Notes: generated by a model from the letters alone, not told the origin. 64,000 bases of DNA from Litoribacter populi (GCF_007483685.1 NZ_VMKN01000001.1:1412383-1476382), one strand, 5' to 3'; positions 45,158 to 54,529 are shown, counted from the first letter of the stretch. Program-made: numbers and translations.

Positions 45158-46267
45158 CTAGAAATCCAGATTCAAATTATACCTGACCGATCTACCTGCG
45201 CCTTCCTGCTTCAGCATGCCTTGTTGGTAGAGGTGCTGAAGGTCACGGGTGGCTGTTGCCTTGGAGACCTGGGTGATGGACATGTATTTTTTGGCACTCA
45301 TCCCTCCGGTAAAACCTTCTGGGCCGGCTTCAAACATTTTTTGGAGTGCCTTGATTTGACGTTCTTCCAACTTGTCCTGATTCAGGTCAAAAAAGCGGGC
45401 TTTTTTCAGCGTGAACGCCACCAATAACTTTGCGTCCCGTTGGGCATCTATGATCACCTGTATAAAATATTGGAGCCAATGGGTGATGTCCAAAGTTTTT
45501 TGGGCTTCCTTGATTGCTTCATAATAGGCGTTTTTGTCATTGGTGATGGTTCTGGAAAGACTTAGCAGCACAGGAGCTTTTAAGCCCTGTGCCAAGGCCT
45601 TTTCAGCAATGGCCCTCCCAATCCTTCCATTACCATCTTCAAATGGATGGATGGACTCAAAATAGAGGTGTGCAATAGAAGATTGGAATAAGGCAAGGCC
45701 GATTTCGTTGTTGAGGGGGATTTCCTGGTTGTTGTACCATGCTATAAAAGACTCCATTTCCATCGGAACCTGCTGGGAAGGGGGAGCCTCAAAATGGACG
45801 GTTTCTCTTCCAATAGGCCCGGAAACTACCTGCATGGGTTCCTGGCCTTTCCTCCAATCCCCAACCTCCATGTTTCTTGCATTGGACATTAAGGCAGCAT
45901 GCCAGTCCTTGAGCATTTCCGTACTCAGGGGGTCCATGTAGGATTTTCTCACCTTGACCATCAGTTCCGATATGCCCGCGGCATTCCGGTCTCGGATTTT
46001 GAAGACTTTTGGGTCAAGCTCCAGCTTGTTTTTAATGGAAGACATCACATCTTCCCGGCTGTAAAATTCCCCTTCGATTGCCGATGTTTTGATGGCCTCC
46101 GAAACCATCACATCGATCAATGTCTCTTCTTCCAGCTCCTTCGACAGGCCTTGGTGAAGCCCTTTCATCTCACCCCATTCCAGACCGAATTCCAGAATCA
46201 ACGGCTGTAAAACTTCTACATTCCACTGGAAGGAGGGCCAGCCTTTCAATTGCCAATTATATGCCAT
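45158..46267 (-). CDS. Fic-domain AMPylator-type protein with C-terminal HTH (DUF4172-Fic)
   Basis: The ATG at 46267 (MAYNWQLKGWPSFQW) is preferred over 46306 because it matches the DUF4172 start and leaves the operator free. About 369 residues. A DUF4172-like N-terminal domain is followed by the inhibitory motif TSAIEGE (T-x3-EG), which places it in the class of Fic proteins with N-terminal autoinhibition. The Fic core has the catalytic motif HPFEDGNGRIGRAIAEK. A C-terminal winged helix follows (KYMSITQVSKATATRDLQHL). It probably transfers AMP to a target or itself and binds DNA. The operators over its start suggest autoregulation. Confidence 0.88.
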   Translation of the reverse strand: MAYNWQLKGWPSFQWNVEVLQPLILEFGLEWGEMKGLHQGLSKELEEETLIDVMVSEAIKTSAIEGEFYSREDVMSSIKNKLELDPKVFKIRDRNAAGISELMVKVRKSYMDPLSTEMLKDWHAALMSNARNMEVGDWRKGQEPMQVVSGPIGRETVHFEAPPSQQVPMEMESFIAWYNNQEIPLNNEIGLALFQSSIAHLYFESIHPFEDGNGRIGRAIAEKALAQGLKAPVLLSLSRTITNDKNAYYEAIKEAQKTLDITHWLQYFIQVIIDAQRDAKLLVAFTLKKARFFDLNQDKLEERQIKALQKMFEAGPEGFTGGMSAKKYMSITQVSKATATRDLQHLYQQGMLKQEGAGRSVRYNLNLDF

Positions 46268-46339
46268 GAGCCAATTAATTTCTCTAATCGGCTCAAATAT
46301 ATGCAAAATATGAGCCGATTACAAGAGCTAATCGGCTCA
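46267..46339. promoter_or_regulatory. tandem palindromic operators at the Fic-HTH gene
   Basis: Two palindromes of identical design: TGAGCCAATTA-N7-TAATCGGCTCA (46267-46295, overlapping the start codon) and TGAGCCGATTA-N7-TAATCGGCTCA (46311-46339). Their centres are 44 bp apart, about four helical turns. Only the first half-site has a mismatch. The most economical reading is self-regulation by the winged helix of the Fic protein. Confidence 0.75.
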
Positions 46340-46364
46340 TGGTGTTTTTGGTTTTTTGTCGTGA

Positions 46365-46454
46365 TTCGTTTAAACCTGGCAGGGTTTGATTTCGGTTTGA
46401 TACTAACCTGCCAGGTTTTTCGTAACCATGGATTTAAACCTGGCAGGTTTTTTT
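46365..46454. repeat. bipartite palindrome unit plus extra half unit
   Basis: Half unit TTTAAACCTGGCAGGGTTTG at 46369-46388, then a full unit TAACCTGCCAGGTTTTTCG / GATTTAAACCTGGCAGGTTT (46404-46454) with a T tract. Located upstream of the Fic operators and beyond the start of no other gene. Confidence 0.6.
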
Positions 46455-46541
46455 GCTTAGCTCATTCCAAAGTTGGTCCAGCTGTTGGATTTGCACGGGG
46501 TCCAGCTGGCGGGTAGTGATGGTTTTCATCGTTTGATTTGG

Positions 46542-47675
46542 TTACTTCTCTTGTTCGGGATTATGGTCCAGTATTGCATTTATCAGGTAGTCAGAAAGTA
46601 TTTCCTGTGATTGGAGGTGTCCTTGGAAGGAGCCATACATTGAGCTTGTAATCACCACTGTCAGGGAAAGTTCGGGTATGACCGCTATCTTGCTTCCTCC
46701 ATTGCCGGACATGTAAAAGGTGGGGTAGGAGTCATCCGGTCCCAGATCCTGTAGCCAAAACAAATACCCATAATGGTATTTAGAACCCTGAAAGTCCCTG
46801 ACGAAAACCTGAGGGGTGGCAGATTTCCTTACCCAATCCTGGGAGAGCAATTGTTTTCCCAGCCACTGTCCTTCCTGCTGCATGAGCATGGCAAGCTTTA
46901 GGTAATCCCTGCTTTTTAAGCCCAGACCGCCACCTGTCATGGGTGTGCCCATGGGGGTGATTTGCCATTTTACGTTTTCAATACCCAATGGCTGGAATAG
47001 GTATTGGTCTGCAAAATCCTCCAATTTCATGCCGGTACTCCTTTCCAAAATCCCTCCCAGTAATACGGTACCGGCCGTACAATAGTTGAAACTCCTGCCA
47101 AAAGGGAGTTCTTCAGGTTTGGTGGCAAAGCCAGCATAGCCACGTATCGGTAGATCCAGAAAGAACCTATAATAATCCTCAATCAAATACATCCTTTCTT
47201 CATTTCCCATGGAAAATTGGTTGTCATCGTCACATTCCAGTGTAGCACTCATGGTAAGGAGGTCTTCAATGGTTATTTCCTGTTTCCGGGGGTCGGGATT
47301 CAGGAATGGTTGTTTGTCCTCAAAATAGGCGGCGACAGGCTCTTTTTCTGAGGGGATAAAACCATTTTCGATAGCCAATCCAATGAGCATACCCGTGATG
47401 CTTTTGGTGGCTGACCGGGTGTCGTGGTGGGAGGCCTCAGCGTAGCCATTATAGTATTTTTCATATATGGTAACCCCATCCTGGGCTACCAGTATACTGG
47501 TTATGTTTTTGAATTGCCCATTCTTGATGGCACTGTCCAAGGCGATGATTTTTGGATGGGAAGCCATATCCAAAGCATTTCCGGATTTCTGGCTCTGTAA
47601 TCGTTGCTGTCCTTGAGCCGTGAAAGGGTTAAAGTTGGCCAATGCCAGAATCAGTAGGAGGTATATTGTCTTCAT
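46542..47675 (-). CDS. serine hydrolase of the beta-lactamase/PBP fold (class C-like)
   Basis: 377 residues with a signal peptide (LALANFNPFTAQ). SATK (within DTRSATKSITGMLIG) is the SxxK nucleophile motif. FNYCTAGTVLLGG occupies the YxN position, with Thr in place of Asn. HYGYLFW is the place of the third motif. The family includes esterases and D-amino-acid peptidases as well as lactamases, so resistance is not implied. It is preceded by a decayed AraC gene on the same strand. Confidence 0.8.
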   Translation of the reverse strand: MKTIYLLLILALANFNPFTAQGQQRLQSQKSGNALDMASHPKIIALDSAIKNGQFKNITSILVAQDGVTIYEKYYNGYAEASHHDTRSATKSITGMLIGLAIENGFIPSEKEPVAAYFEDKQPFLNPDPRKQEITIEDLLTMSATLECDDDNQFSMGNEERMYLIEDYYRFFLDLPIRGYAGFATKPEELPFGRSFNYCTAGTVLLGGILERSTGMKLEDFADQYLFQPLGIENVKWQITPMGTPMTGGGLGLKSRDYLKLAMLMQQEGQWLGKQLLSQDWVRKSATPQVFVRDFQGSKYHYGYLFWLQDLGPDDSYPTFYMSGNGGSKIAVIPELSLTVVITSSMYGSFQGHLQSQEILSDYLINAILDHNPEQEK

Positions 47676-47730
47676 GTCTTTTAAGTTTTTACAAGGCTAA
47701 GGAGATTCCAAGCATATAAATAGTATGGTA

Positions 47731-48526
47731 TTAACATGTGCTCAGCAAAGCCCGATATTTTGCCGGGGTGGTGTGCAGAAAAGCCTTAAACCACCTGTTG
47801 AAATGGCTTTGGTCGGCGAAACCACAGGAATAGGCAATTTCTGTAAGGGAGAGGTTTTGGTTTGGGAAAAGGATTTTTCGATTCTAAGCCTTCTTATATA
47901 ATCGCTGAGAGTCATGCCGAAATGTTTTGAAAACCCCCTTGACAGGTGGACGGGATGGATATTCAGTTCATTTGATAGCTTCTGTAGCGATAGTGGCTCC
48001 TGATAGGTATCATAGAGATAAGCTAGGACTTGTTTGGGCCATAAGGTATGGGGTAGGTCTTGGTGGCCGAAAGTTTCCAGATGATATTTAAGGTAATTTC
48101 TTCTATGGCTTGGGGAAAAAGGTCATCCACCAGTTGCATCTCCCTAAACATCCTGTAGAACTCCAGTTTTACTGCGGGATTTTGAACCAAAAAACTGCCT
48201 TCCGACAATGGGTTGTCCATAGCTTGGCGCACATACCAATTGTTCTCGATTTCCAAATGGATTCCTCTGGTAAACCCTGGTGGCTTGAGGTTGTAATGGG
48301 GATCCTGGGAATTGTGGAATAGCAGGGATCCTGCGCTACAATGGTTGCGGTCCTTTTTGTTCTCTTCGTAAAGGTTTCCAGCTATAATAAAGGTAAAATA
48401 GGCATTTTTGTGATAATGCCAATCCACCCTCTCATGGGTATAAATGGTGTCGGTGACCGTCAGCCCATGGAGGTTTTGGGTGTTGGTGGTTTTGCCGAAA
48501 AACACGCCTTCTTCTAATGCTTGCAT
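47731..48526 (-). pseudogene. AraC-family regulator with two frameshifts
   Basis: The N-terminal cupin-like part (MQALEEGVFFGKTTNTQN to NIIWKLSATKTYP) stops at 48023. The DNA-binding half continues in a second frame (LAYLYDTYQEPLSLQKLSNE to FSKHFGMTLSDYIRRLRI), and after an A-run near 47885 in a third (QNLSLTEIAYSCGFADQSHF, TPAKYRALLSTC) down to a TAA at 47731. Both HTH motifs are recognisable, but no single frame spans them, so the gene is dead as read. Possibly once regulated the adjacent hydrolase. Confidence 0.75.
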
Positions 48527-48685
48527 GCATGGGGTATTGGCTAAAATAGAGCCAAGTAGAAAATGGGCCTGTAACCGATTCTTTAGGGGATAGATAGGGA
48601 CGGGGGTGTTCGATTTAGGACAAGGAATGGACGTTTTCGGATGGAGCCGATGGTACGGGTATAAAATTTAATGCTATTTTTTTTT

Positions 48686-48787
48686 TGTCCGTCCCCGACC
48701 GTTTTTGTCCTAATACGAGCTAAGCTTTTCCCGATGAGTGCCATTTATAACCCTTTGAGACTATATCTCACTTGGCACAATTATTAA
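48686..48787 (+). promoter_or_regulatory. candidate enhancer site, PadR palindrome and sigma-54-like box (PadR-permease operon)
   Basis: TGTCCG-TCCC-CGACCG (48686-48701), then 72 bp to TGGCACA (48773-48779) with TTAA at the -12 place. Between them lies TGAGA-CTATA-TCTCA (48756-48770), a perfect inverted repeat immediately before the -24 box, well placed for a repressor such as the PadR protein to block polymerase. The -12 half is poor. Confidence 0.5.
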
Positions 48788-48815
48788 ATCTACATTTAGA
48801 TAATATTCAATAGCT

Positions 48816-49160
48816 ATGAAAGATTATCAACTTGGGGAGTTTGAAGAAATCGTCTTACTGACGGTAGGAATACTTAACAATGCCGCCTATAGTATTGCCA
48901 TAAAGGATGAAATAGAATCCCGCCTAAGCCGAACGGTGAGTATGGGAGCTCTACATACAGCATTGAAAAGGATGGAGGATAAAGAATATCTTAGATCCTA
49001 TGCCGGTGAAGCTACGGAGGAGAGGGTAGGGAGGCCAAGGAGGTATTTTGAAATTACAGCACTTGGCAAGAAAGCCATACAGCATGCTAAGGTTACTCGC
49101 GAACAGTTATGGGCTGCGATACCGGATACGATTTGGCAGGCCAAACTTGCGGGGATTTAA
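48816..49160 (+). CDS. PadR-family transcriptional regulator
   Basis: 114 residues. Winged helix of the short PadR type: LGEFEEIVLLTVGILNNAAY, SMGALHTALKRMEDKEYL and GRPRRYFEITALGKKAIQ. It is followed 3 bp later by the permease with prefix domain, a common pairing in Bacteroidota. The palindrome at 48756 is a likely autoregulatory site. Confidence 0.9.
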   Translation: MKDYQLGEFEEIVLLTVGILNNAAYSIAIKDEIESRLSRTVSMGALHTALKRMEDKEYLRSYAGEATEERVGRPRRYFEITALGKKAIQHAKVTREQLWAAIPDTIWQAKLAGI

Positions 49161-49163
49161 GCT

Positions 49164-51791
49164 ATGAAGGATAAAAAGCAAACACCTCCCAAATTCTTTC
49201 TTAGCTTCTTCCGATGGTTTTGTCATCCTGATATGTCAGATTATATAGAAGGAGACCTGATGGAGGTTTACGATAGAAATCTTAAAAAACTTGGTAAAAG
49301 AAAAGCTGACTGGAAATTCATCTTTGATGTGCTGCTGCTATTTAGACCTGGTATTATAAAACCCCGACAAGAAAATCATAATCTAAATTCTAACAACATG
49401 TTTAAAAGTTACTTCAAGATAGGGTGGAGAACGCTCATCCGAAACAAAGAATATGCACTGATGAATATTGCCGGGTTGGCGTTAAGCATTACATGTTGCC
49501 TGTTTATCTTTACATTGGTCAAACACCATTTAGGATTTGATAATTTTCACGAAAACAAGGATCGGATCTATAGGATCGTCACTGAAATGCATAGTGAAAA
49601 TGAACACTATTCGACAGGCGTTCCTACGCCTTTAGGTGCATTGGTTCGAGATAACCAGACTTTTAGCGAAAAGACAGCTAGAATTTTCATTCATCCAAAT
49701 GCTTTAATAACACTTACAGATAAGGAAGAAAAAACTAAATATAAGGAGCCCGAAGGAGTAACCTTCGCAGAGCCGGAATTTTTTGAAATTTTCAATTTTC
49801 CATTGATTAAGGGAAGCATTGAATCTTCTATGAATACCGTAAATGCAGCAGTCATTTCCGAGGGATTGGCTCTTAAATATTTTGGTGATAAGAATCCAAT
49901 TGGAGAAACCATTTTGATGGAAAATGATTTGGAGCTATCTATAACTGGAATACTAAAAGATATCCCTGACAATACGGGCTTCAGGTCAGAGATTATAGTC
50001 TCTTTCCCTACTTTTGAAGCATTTATGCCTTGGTTAGCTTCGGATGATTTTTGGGCAGGTATATCCGGAAATCTCCAAACATTTGTTTTACTAAACCCAA
50101 GCACATCTACTTATGAGGCAGAAGAGGCTTTAACCTACTATGCGCAGGAATACCCGATGAATAAGCAAACTAAGAGTGTTTACCAATTACAAGCGCTTAA
50201 TGACATTCATTTTATAGACAGATTTGGAGGAGGAGTGATCGATAAAAACCATCTGTGGATCCTTTCGGCAATAGGTATATTTTTACTGCTTACCGCATGT
50301 GTTAATTTTATAAACCTTGCCACAGCGCAGGCTTTAAGACGTGCCAAAGAAGTAGGAGTGCGCAAAACGATGGGGGGGCAGCGTTGGCAACTCTTTTGGC
50401 AGTTTATGGTGGAAACAGGAATTATTACCGCTATAAGCATTATTATAGCTATTGTCGCTGCCTATACCTTACTTCCTAGTCTCAATAATCTATATGATAT
50501 TAATCTTCGTTTAGACTTATTTTCCAATACGAGTTTGATACTGTTTATAGTTGTTTTGGGATTGGTCATTACCTTTTTAGCAGGATTTTATCCGGGCTAT
50601 TTATTAGGAGTTTTTCAACCGATTACAGCTTTTCGACAGAAACTTTCGCAGCAGCATATTGGTGGATTTAATTTGCGCCGGTCCTTGATTGTAACACAGT
50701 TTGTGATTTCACAGGTATTGATTATTTCATTAATAGTGGTCATCAACCAAATGCGTTTTACAAAAAATGCAGATCTGGGTTTTGATAAGGAAGCTATTGT
50801 GATGGTTAAGGCAGGGGATAATGCTGCTTCAAAGATGGAGGCAGTGAAAAATGAAATAAACCGATTACCAGGTGTGCAGCAGATATCCCTTTGTAATAAT
50901 GCCCCTGCATCTTCTGATAACTGGGAAACAGACATTTTATGGGGAAGCAGTCAGGAGAAGATGGATTTTCTTATCAATATGAAATTAGTGGACGAAAATT
51001 ATGTTTCCACTTTCAATTTGGATATTATTTATGGGCGTAATTTGGTTGCATCTGATACAGTAATGGAAATTTTAGCCAATGAGACTTTGCTTAAGCAATT
51101 AAGAATCATTAATCCAGAGGATGCATTGGGAACCCAAATAGCAGTCAATTCCGGGAATATGAAGGGGCAGATAGTTGGCGTGGTGAAGGACTTTCACGAC
51201 AAATCCTTTCATGAAGCTATAAGCCCCATTGTTTTAGCATCAGCCAGTAGACATTATTCCAGTTTTGCTATTAAAATGGATCCACGGGACTACCAGAATA
51301 CGCTTGAGGCAATTAATGCGACATGGCAAGAAAACTATCAAGACCAGGTGTTTGAGTACGCGTTTCTTGATGATCGTATAGAGAAGTTTTACGAAACTGA
51401 AAACATGATGCTATCTGGGATTCAACTGTTTTCACTTATTACATTGAGTATTAGTTGCTTGGGTTTATACGGTTTGATTTCATTTATGGTGGCCCAAAAG
51501 ACAAAAGAAGTAGGTATCAGAAAAGTAATGGGGAGTGGGGTGACCCACATCATATGGTTGTTTGGGAAAGAATTTGCACGTTTGGTTTTGATAGGTTTTG
51601 TAATTGCATCACCCATTGGCTGGTGGTTTATGCAAAACTGGCTTCGAGAGTTTGAGTTCAGGATTCAGATAGATGTATGGACATTTGTGATAGCGGGTGT
51701 TGGTACATTATTAATAGCTGCTATAACTATCGGTTATCAGGTCCTTCGTGTGGCTTATCTTAATCCGGTACTGAGCTTAAAGGCAGAGTAA
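49164..51791 (+). CDS. ABC permease with N-terminal prefix domain 2 (MacB/FtsX type)
   Basis: 875 residues. About 75 extra N-terminal residues (FFLSFFRWFCHPDMSDYIEG DLMEVY) form the permease prefix domain found in PadR-linked permeases. The standard body begins at an internal Met (MFKSYFKIGWRTLIRNKE). Helix block with CVNFINLATAQALRRAKEVG, second coupling loop TKEVGIRKVMGSG, end NPVLSLKAE. The only one of the six permeases with its own regulator gene. No ATPase nearby. Confidence 0.9.
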   Translation: MKDKKQTPPKFFLSFFRWFCHPDMSDYIEGDLMEVYDRNLKKLGKRKADWKFIFDVLLLFRPGIIKPRQENHNLNSNNMFKSYFKIGWRTLIRNKEYALMNIAGLALSITCCLFIFTLVKHHLGFDNFHENKDRIYRIVTEMHSENEHYSTGVPTPLGALVRDNQTFSEKTARIFIHPNALITLTDKEEKTKYKEPEGVTFAEPEFFEIFNFPLIKGSIESSMNTVNAAVISEGLALKYFGDKNPIGETILMENDLELSITGILKDIPDNTGFRSEIIVSFPTFEAFMPWLASDDFWAGISGNLQTFVLLNPSTSTYEAEEALTYYAQEYPMNKQTKSVYQLQALNDIHFIDRFGGGVIDKNHLWILSAIGIFLLLTACVNFINLATAQALRRAKEVGVRKTMGGQRWQLFWQFMVETGIITAISIIIAIVAAYTLLPSLNNLYDINLRLDLFSNTSLILFIVVLGLVITFLAGFYPGYLLGVFQPITAFRQKLSQQHIGGFNLRRSLIVTQFVISQVLIISLIVVINQMRFTKNADLGFDKEAIVMVKAGDNAASKMEAVKNEINRLPGVQQISLCNNAPASSDNWETDILWGSSQEKMDFLINMKLVDENYVSTFNLDIIYGRNLVASDTVMEILANETLLKQLRIINPEDALGTQIAVNSGNMKGQIVGVVKDFHDKSFHEAISPIVLASASRHYSSFAIKMDPRDYQNTLEAINATWQENYQDQVFEYAFLDDRIEKFYETENMMLSGIQLFSLITLSISCLGLYGLISFMVAQKTKEVGIRKVMGSGVTHIIWLFGKEFARLVLIGFVIASPIGWWFMQNWLREFEFRIQIDVWTFVIAGVGTLLIAAITIGYQVLRVAYLNPVLSLKAE

Positions 51792-51842
51792 GTGTTTATG
51801 CCCACGGTTCAACTTCGTCGATAATTCCCCTTTAGGGATCTC

Positions 51843-51955
51843 GAAGAACTGAGGTCAGACCTAGTGTTTATGGGTATTCAGATGCCGAGGATGACGGGGC
51901 TTGTGCTGAAAAGAATTTCTTTTCAATTGTCCGCCACCGAGCAAGATTGGTCGTA
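51843..51955 (+). pseudogene. relic of a response-regulator receiver domain
   Basis: The plus strand reads EELRSDLVFMGIQMPRMTGL, closely matching ELKPDLVFLDIQMPEMSGLE of LytTR regulators, with the phosphoacceptor Asp replaced by Gly, then out into unrelated residues and a stop at 51955. There is no start and no output domain. The enhancer palindrome of the next permease starts inside its tail (51928). Confidence 0.55.
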
Positions 51956-52028
51956 AATTGCATTTTTGAAAATGTATGAAGTGGATATAAAGGCGCTATA
52001 GCCTAATTTGGGGTGGCACGGGAATGGA
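51928..52028 (+). promoter_or_regulatory. candidate sigma-54 promoter with enhancer site (permease 52088)
   Basis: TGTCCG-CCAC-CGAGCA at 51928-51943, then 71 bp to TGGCACG (52014-52020), N4, TGGA. The 16-nt block GGTGGCACGGGAATGG is identical to that before 9912 and 56839. Start codon 74 bp after the -24 T. Confidence 0.6.
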
Positions 52029-52087
52029 AAAGGAGGGGTAAACCGAGACAGTATGGATGGGGAGGGTGATTTTTATACTATGGAATT

Positions 52088-54529
52088 ATGTGGAAAAATT
52101 ATTTTAAGGCAGCTTTTCGAAACCTGAAAAGAAACAAAGCGAATGGCTTCATCAATGTAATAGGCCTTACCTTGGGAATTGCAGGAGCTTTGGTTATCTA
52201 CACCATCGTCATCTATGAGACAGGATTCGATGCCTTTCACAGCAGATATGAGCATACTTACCGTTTGGTTCACCACAACCATACGGCCGATGGTACCCAA
52301 TATTGGAATACCACTGCTTACCCATTAGCAGCTGCCCTGCGGGAAGAGTTTCCAGAGGTGGAGGTCACACAGGCTTCAGGACCGATTCAAGCTTATTTAT
52401 CCACCCTTGATGAGAGGAAAGAGAAAAGGTTTCAGGAGGAAAAAATATGGTTTGTGGACCAACGATATTTCAACGTTTTTGACTTTGACCAGGCATATCC
52501 TTCCGGAGGGCTTTGGATAAGTGGAGATCCCGCCAAAGCCTTCGATGAACCCAATGCGGTTGTTTTAACTTTGAATGCAGCCCTAAAATATTTTCAGGAA
52601 GGGTCGGAGCGTCCCGATGAACTGCTGGGAAAGCCCCTCTTGCTCAATGACGAAAGCCTGTTGGTAGTCAGAGGCATCATCCAAAATCCGCCTTTTAATT
52701 CCAATATTCCCTTTGAAATCCTGCTGTCTTACGAGTATTTCTTAACCCATCATGGTCAACAGGCGGAAAGTTGGGAAGGGAATCATCAAGGCACCACTTA
52801 TATGGTGTTGCCGGATGGTGCAGACCTGGATTCCTACAATTCCCAAATAGCATCGCTCAAGAAAAGGTATTTAAATAAAGAGGATGACGCGAGGATCGAA
52901 TATCGACTCCAGCCTCTTTCCGAGGTGCATACCAATGCATTGTATGGGAGCAGTCCTGGAAGCTACATTATCAGTAAAGGGATAATTAGAGGCCTTGTAT
53001 TGTTGTCAGCTGTCCTTATTTTGATAGCCTGTGTTAATTTTATAAATCTTGCCACTGCACAATCCTTGAAAAGGGTAAAGGAGATTGGTGTAAGAAAGGT
53101 GATGGGGAGTACCCGGAAGCAACTTTTCCTCCAGTATATGTGCGAAGCATTCGTGCTCACTGTCTGTGCCTTTTTCTGTGGTTTCTTTTTGGGGGATTGG
53201 GTAATCGGGGAAATCAACCGGCTTGTTGACTTTGCGGATTTTAGGTTTTCTATGGATTTTGGATTTTTATCCATTAGTCTGCTCCTGATTTTTGCCATCA
53301 CTTTCTTAACGGGATGTTATCCTGCGCTGGTCATGTCAGGGTTTTCCCCCATATTGGCCATGAAAAACCAATGGGCAATCAAAAATAGGTTTGGATTGTC
53401 ATTTCGGCATGGAATGATTGTTTTTCAGTTTTTTATCGCCCAGGCCTTGGTAGCGGGAACATTCGTTGTGGCCAGTCAAATGCACTATGTCCTACAGAAG
53501 GATCTAGGCTATCAAAAAGAAAACATCATTTCGGTGAATTTGCCGGATACCGATCAGGACAAAAAGAACGCAGTTCGCGAAAAGTTGCGGCAAAGGCCGG
53601 AAATCCAACAGGTTAGTTTTTCGTCTGGAGCTCCTACTACCCATGAAAGGCAGTTTGGTACCAGCTTTCGGCAATCCCACGAACCCCCTGAAATGAGGAG
53701 GGGGGCAGAGTTGAAGTTTATCGACAAGGAATATTTCGCTCTTTTCCAATTAAATCTATTGGCAGGGAAGGCGGAGGGGCAATACAATCCAACGCTTTCG
53801 GATGGGTTTTTGGTGAATGAGGCCTTATTGAAGCAGTTGGGAGTGGAAGCTGAGGAGGCCGTTGGGATGGAATTGCTGACCAATGAAGGAAAGGCGCCCA
53901 TCATCGGGGTGGTGGAGGATTTTCACAACAATGTCTTGCAGGAGGAAATCATGCCGTGCATTATGGCTTTTTGGGGAAGCCATTTTCAAGATGAGGTCAA
54001 CATCCTCTTGCGTGCTGATTTGGAGGACCCCTCTAAAGCCATAAGTCTCATCCAAAACGCCTGGAAAGAAGTATATCCCGACGCGGATTTTTCATTTGAA
54101 TTTGTTGATGACCAATTGAAAAGGCACTACAAGGTAGAAACATATCTTTTTAATGCTTTCCAAATTGCCTCTGGCTTGGCTATTTTCATAGGATGTCTGG
54201 GACTATATGGGTTGGTGTCCTTGGTGGCTCAACAAAAGACCAAGGAAATTGGAATCAGGAAACTGATAGGAGCCTCTATTCCCAATATCGTAAGGCTGTT
54301 GTCTTGGGATTTTATGAAGCTGATATTTTTGGCCATTGGCTTAGCAACTCCGTTAATTTATTTCCTAATGGATAATTGGCTCCAAAACTTTGCCTATCAA
54401 GTTAAATTGGAGTGGTACTACTTTGCGGGGGCAAGTATGGTGACCATAGTCATAGCCTTGGTTACCCTGTCTTTTAAATCCATCAAAGCTGCCAAGATGA
54501 ATCCTGTCTACTCATTGAAAAGTGAGTAG
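52088..54529 (+). CDS. MacB/FtsX-type ABC permease (orphan)
   Basis: 813 residues. MWKNYFKAAFRNLKRNKANG start, helix 1, large periplasmic domain (with DERKEKRFQEEKIWFVDQRY), helix block with LIACVNFINLATAQSLKRVK and EIGVRKVMGSTRKQL, second periplasmic domain, terminal helices after TKEIGIRKLIGAS, end NPVYSLKSE. Monocistronic as far as seen. Confidence 0.9.
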   Translation: MWKNYFKAAFRNLKRNKANGFINVIGLTLGIAGALVIYTIVIYETGFDAFHSRYEHTYRLVHHNHTADGTQYWNTTAYPLAAALREEFPEVEVTQASGPIQAYLSTLDERKEKRFQEEKIWFVDQRYFNVFDFDQAYPSGGLWISGDPAKAFDEPNAVVLTLNAALKYFQEGSERPDELLGKPLLLNDESLLVVRGIIQNPPFNSNIPFEILLSYEYFLTHHGQQAESWEGNHQGTTYMVLPDGADLDSYNSQIASLKKRYLNKEDDARIEYRLQPLSEVHTNALYGSSPGSYIISKGIIRGLVLLSAVLILIACVNFINLATAQSLKRVKEIGVRKVMGSTRKQLFLQYMCEAFVLTVCAFFCGFFLGDWVIGEINRLVDFADFRFSMDFGFLSISLLLIFAITFLTGCYPALVMSGFSPILAMKNQWAIKNRFGLSFRHGMIVFQFFIAQALVAGTFVVASQMHYVLQKDLGYQKENIISVNLPDTDQDKKNAVREKLRQRPEIQQVSFSSGAPTTHERQFGTSFRQSHEPPEMRRGAELKFIDKEYFALFQLNLLAGKAEGQYNPTLSDGFLVNEALLKQLGVEAEEAVGMELLTNEGKAPIIGVVEDFHNNVLQEEIMPCIMAFWGSHFQDEVNILLRADLEDPSKAISLIQNAWKEVYPDADFSFEFVDDQLKRHYKVETYLFNAFQIASGLAIFIGCLGLYGLVSLVAQQKTKEIGIRKLIGASIPNIVRLLSWDFMKLIFLAIGLATPLIYFLMDNWLQNFAYQVKLEWYYFAGASMVTIVIALVTLSFKSIKAAKMNPVYSLKSE

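Noticed and set aside
46542..47675. Beta-lactamase resistance gene
   Set aside because: The SxxK motif is present, but the YxN site is altered (YCT). The broad serine-hydrolase family is mostly not lactamases, so only the fold is called.
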